From Denitrovibrio sp. (GTDB taxonomy: Bacteria; Chrysiogenota; Deferribacteres; Deferribacterales; Geovibrionaceae): a DNA stretch of 64,000 nucleotides. The stretch is taken from positions 186,001 through 250,000 of the forward strand of contig PKTN01000005.1 in NCBI GenBank assembly GCA_002869185.1, read 5' to 3'. Positions 62,560 to 64,000 of the stretch are shown in pieces. A model generated the notes under the pieces. The model was not told where the DNA came from. It ran no database searches and saw nothing but the letters and a program-made list of their open reading frames with translations. The stretch's first letter is position 1. Each line of letters starts with the position of its first letter. The translations under genes were made by a program, and so were the position numbers.

Positions 62560-63383
62560 TGTTTAAACATATAGCATTCGCTGGACTTGGACTTATTGGC
62601 GGTTCGCTAGCTCTATCCTTTGCAGAACAAGGGATAAAATTATCTGCGTTCGATAAGGACACAGAGACAATAGCGAAGGCCGCTTCTACTGGTCTTTTCG
62701 AATATACTACTGAAGACTTAGACACACTACTATCATTGGATTTTGATGTCTTATATATATGCCTACCAGTAAAGACCGCATGTGATCTAGTGCTGGAACT
62801 AGGTAAAAGAGGGTTTAAGAGACCAGTCACTGATGCAGGCAGCACTAAAGCTGACATGGCAAAAGTTGCAGAAGAAGCAGGTATAATATTCTGTGGTGGT
62901 CACCCAATTGCAGGAAAAGAAGTTTCTGGTTTCGCTAACGCTAAATCTGGAATATTCAGTGGTGCGTATCACATCCTAACACCGACCTGCCCTGATTTCG
63001 ACATCGAACCGTTTATTGAAATCCATAAAGCTATTGGTATGGACGTACACATCATGACGCCAGAAAGACATGACATTGTCTTTGGACTTGTAAGCCACCT
63101 ACCCCATATCACTGCGTTTTCAATGGTACAAACGGTATCTGCTGTTGATCTGGATGCACTCAACTATACTGGAGCTGGATTCAAGGATTTCTCAAGGATC
63201 GCAGCAAGTGACCCTAGGATGTGGACAGACATTTTTTTAGAAAATAAAGACAATATGGTAAGCCTCATAGACAGCTATGTTGCAGAGATGCAAAAGTGGA
63301 AAGAGGCTATAGAAAATGCAGACGAAAAAGAAATATATAGCATGATAGAACATGCCGCTAGAGTCAGGAGAACACTTTCATGA
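62556..63383 (+). CDS. tyrA: Prephenate dehydrogenase TyrA
   Basis: 275 residues, the short form without ACT domain. The NAD loop is FAGLGLIGGSLAL, followed by DAGSTKADM, GGHPIAGKEVSGF and the catalytic SHLPHITAFSM His, then the helical GAGFKDFSRIAASDPRMW dimer region. It makes 4-hydroxyphenylpyruvate for tyrosine. It overlaps aroF and aroA by four bases each, so the operon is translationally coupled. Confidence 0.94.
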   Translation: MMFKHIAFAGLGLIGGSLALSFAEQGIKLSAFDKDTETIAKAASTGLFEYTTEDLDTLLSLDFDVLYICLPVKTACDLVLELGKRGFKRPVTDAGSTKADMAKVAEEAGIIFCGGHPIAGKEVSGFANAKSGIFSGAYHILTPTCPDFDIEPFIEIHKAIGMDVHIMTPERHDIVFGLVSHLPHITAFSMVQTVSAVDLDALNYTGAGFKDFSRIAASDPRMWTDIFLENKDNMVSLIDSYVAEMQKWKEAIENADEKEIYSMIEHAARVRRTLS

Positions 63384-64000
63384 CAAGTTTTGAAAAAGTA
63401 AAAAACCTTAAAGGGACAGTGAGAGTTCCATCAGATAAATCAATCAGCCACAGATCATTTATGTTTCTCGCTATGGCTAAAGGTCAGGGGCGAGTGATAG
63501 ACCCACTCCTTTCAGCAGACACTAAGGCAACAATGGCGGCAATGCACGCTGTTGGTGTTGAGTTCACTGAAACAGTTAATGGGTTCATCGTAAAATCTAA
63601 CGGCTATAAAGGCTTTAAAGAGCCAACAGATGTTATCGACTGCATGAACTCCGGTACATCAGCGAGACTTCTCACAGGTGTTTTTGCACCTACTAATAAA
63701 TATTTTGTTCTAACAGGTGACGAATCTCTTAGAAAAAGACCTATGGATAGGGTTATCGACCCACTCACAGCTATGGGTGCTAAGTTTGTGGCAAGAGATG
63801 GTAACCATCTCCTTCCTATGACTATCCTCCCGTCAGTAACTAAACCTGTATATATGGAAGCAACAACGAAATCCGCTCAAGTTAAATCAGCCGTTCTTTT
63901 GGCTGGTGTTCAGACCGAAGGGATCACAACATACATAGAAAAAGCTGTTACCAGAAACCACACTGAGATTATGCTATCAGCACTCGGTGCAAAGGTTCAA
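63380..64000 (+). CDS. aroA: 5-enolpyruvylshikimate-3-phosphate synthase AroA (partial, runs off window end)
   Basis: The first 207 codons are in the window. VPSDKSISHRSFMFLAMA is the phosphate/PEP-binding start, then CMNSGTSARLLTGV (usually GNSGTxxRL; Met replaces Gly here), LTGDESLRKRPMDRVIDPL and KSAQVKSAVLLAGV. It starts on the tyrA stop (ATGA). The enzyme joins shikimate-3-phosphate and PEP. The C-terminal half lies beyond position 64000. Confidence 0.95.
   Translation, partial: MTSFEKVKNLKGTVRVPSDKSISHRSFMFLAMAKGQGRVIDPLLSADTKATMAAMHAVGVEFTETVNGFIVKSNGYKGFKEPTDVIDCMNSGTSARLLTGVFAPTNKYFVLTGDESLRKRPMDRVIDPLTAMGAKFVARDGNHLLPMTILPSVTKPVYMEATTKSAQVKSAVLLAGVQTEGITTYIEKAVTRNHTEIMLSALGAKVQ

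Noticed and set aside
1-64000. CRISPR arrays, tRNA or rRNA genes, transposases and phage genes
   Set aside because: I found no regular repeat-spacer pattern, no cloverleaf-like run, and no recombinase or transposase motif. Dispersed repeats noted at 10432, 13009 and 14009 are short and isolated.

Overview
The window reads as an ordinary chromosomal stretch of a Gram-negative, AT-leaning anaerobe or microaerophile, most likely of the Deferribacterota (Denitrovibrio/Geovibrio-like). This rests on a bacterial type II fatty-acid cluster, Lnt, TatA and lipoproteins, a Csd4/Csd6-type peptidoglycan-trimming pair as in curved cells, and the general look of the proteins. The placement is inference from protein character; there is no rRNA or tRNA gene here to settle it. 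I see no CRISPR array, insertion sequence or prophage.

Layout. 1-15.2 kb (minus strand): start of a secreted protein, purN-purM, a giant acidic response regulator, coaD-rsmD-radical SAM-rnc-fabF-acpP-fabG-fabD, then fabH-plsX-rpmF-yceD, hisE, hisF and a 36-residue zinc-ribbon gene with its own strong promoter. 15.3-20.3 kb: polyphosphate genes, a ppk broken by three stops plus two tandem Ppx/GppA homologues, one of them lacking the catalytic motifs. 20.5-23 kb: acetate permease and a truncated PaaK-like gene around a palindrome-rich divergent region. 22.8-25.9 kb: thiC-thiE-thiL behind a TPP riboswitch and terminator. 26-30.2 kb: acyP, csd4-like, csd6-like, RsmF-like operon. 30.3-36.6 kb (plus strand): trkA-trkH-hypF-HDOD regulator. 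36.6-43.1 kb (minus strand): oppC-oppB-oppA-secG-tpiA-bactofilin-parB-parA. 43.2-48.5 kb: zinc-type ABC transporter, a radical SAM gene and a PHP-glycosyltransferase fusion. 48.7-52.1 kb (plus strand): probable ornithine-lipid acyltransferases, a DsrE-like protein and a polysaccharide deacetylase. 52.1-56.4 kb: fur, a Fur-box-controlled feoA, lnt, tatA, an EcfT-like protein and truA. 56.4-59.2 kb (minus strand): twin 77-residue proteins and a substrate-binding protein overlapping a diguanylate cyclase. 59.3-64 kb (plus strand): aromatic amino-acid operon pheA-hisC-aroF-tyrA-aroA (aroA runs off the end).

The most unusual signal is a set of eight in-frame stop codons (four TAG, three TGA, one TAA) in six otherwise well-conserved genes: fabH, ppk (three), thiE, trkA, the HDOD gene and a radical SAM gene. 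None involves a frameshift. The reading frame continues cleanly into the rest of each protein family. Each stop can be derived from a plausible ancestral codon by one G-to-T or C-to-A change, and Gly-to-Cys or Gly-to-Trp replacements at conserved sites in ParB, HypF and CoaD fit the same change. This could be a mutator lineage, early gene decay, DNA-damage artefact in the sequenced template, or translational readthrough. The sequence alone cannot choose.
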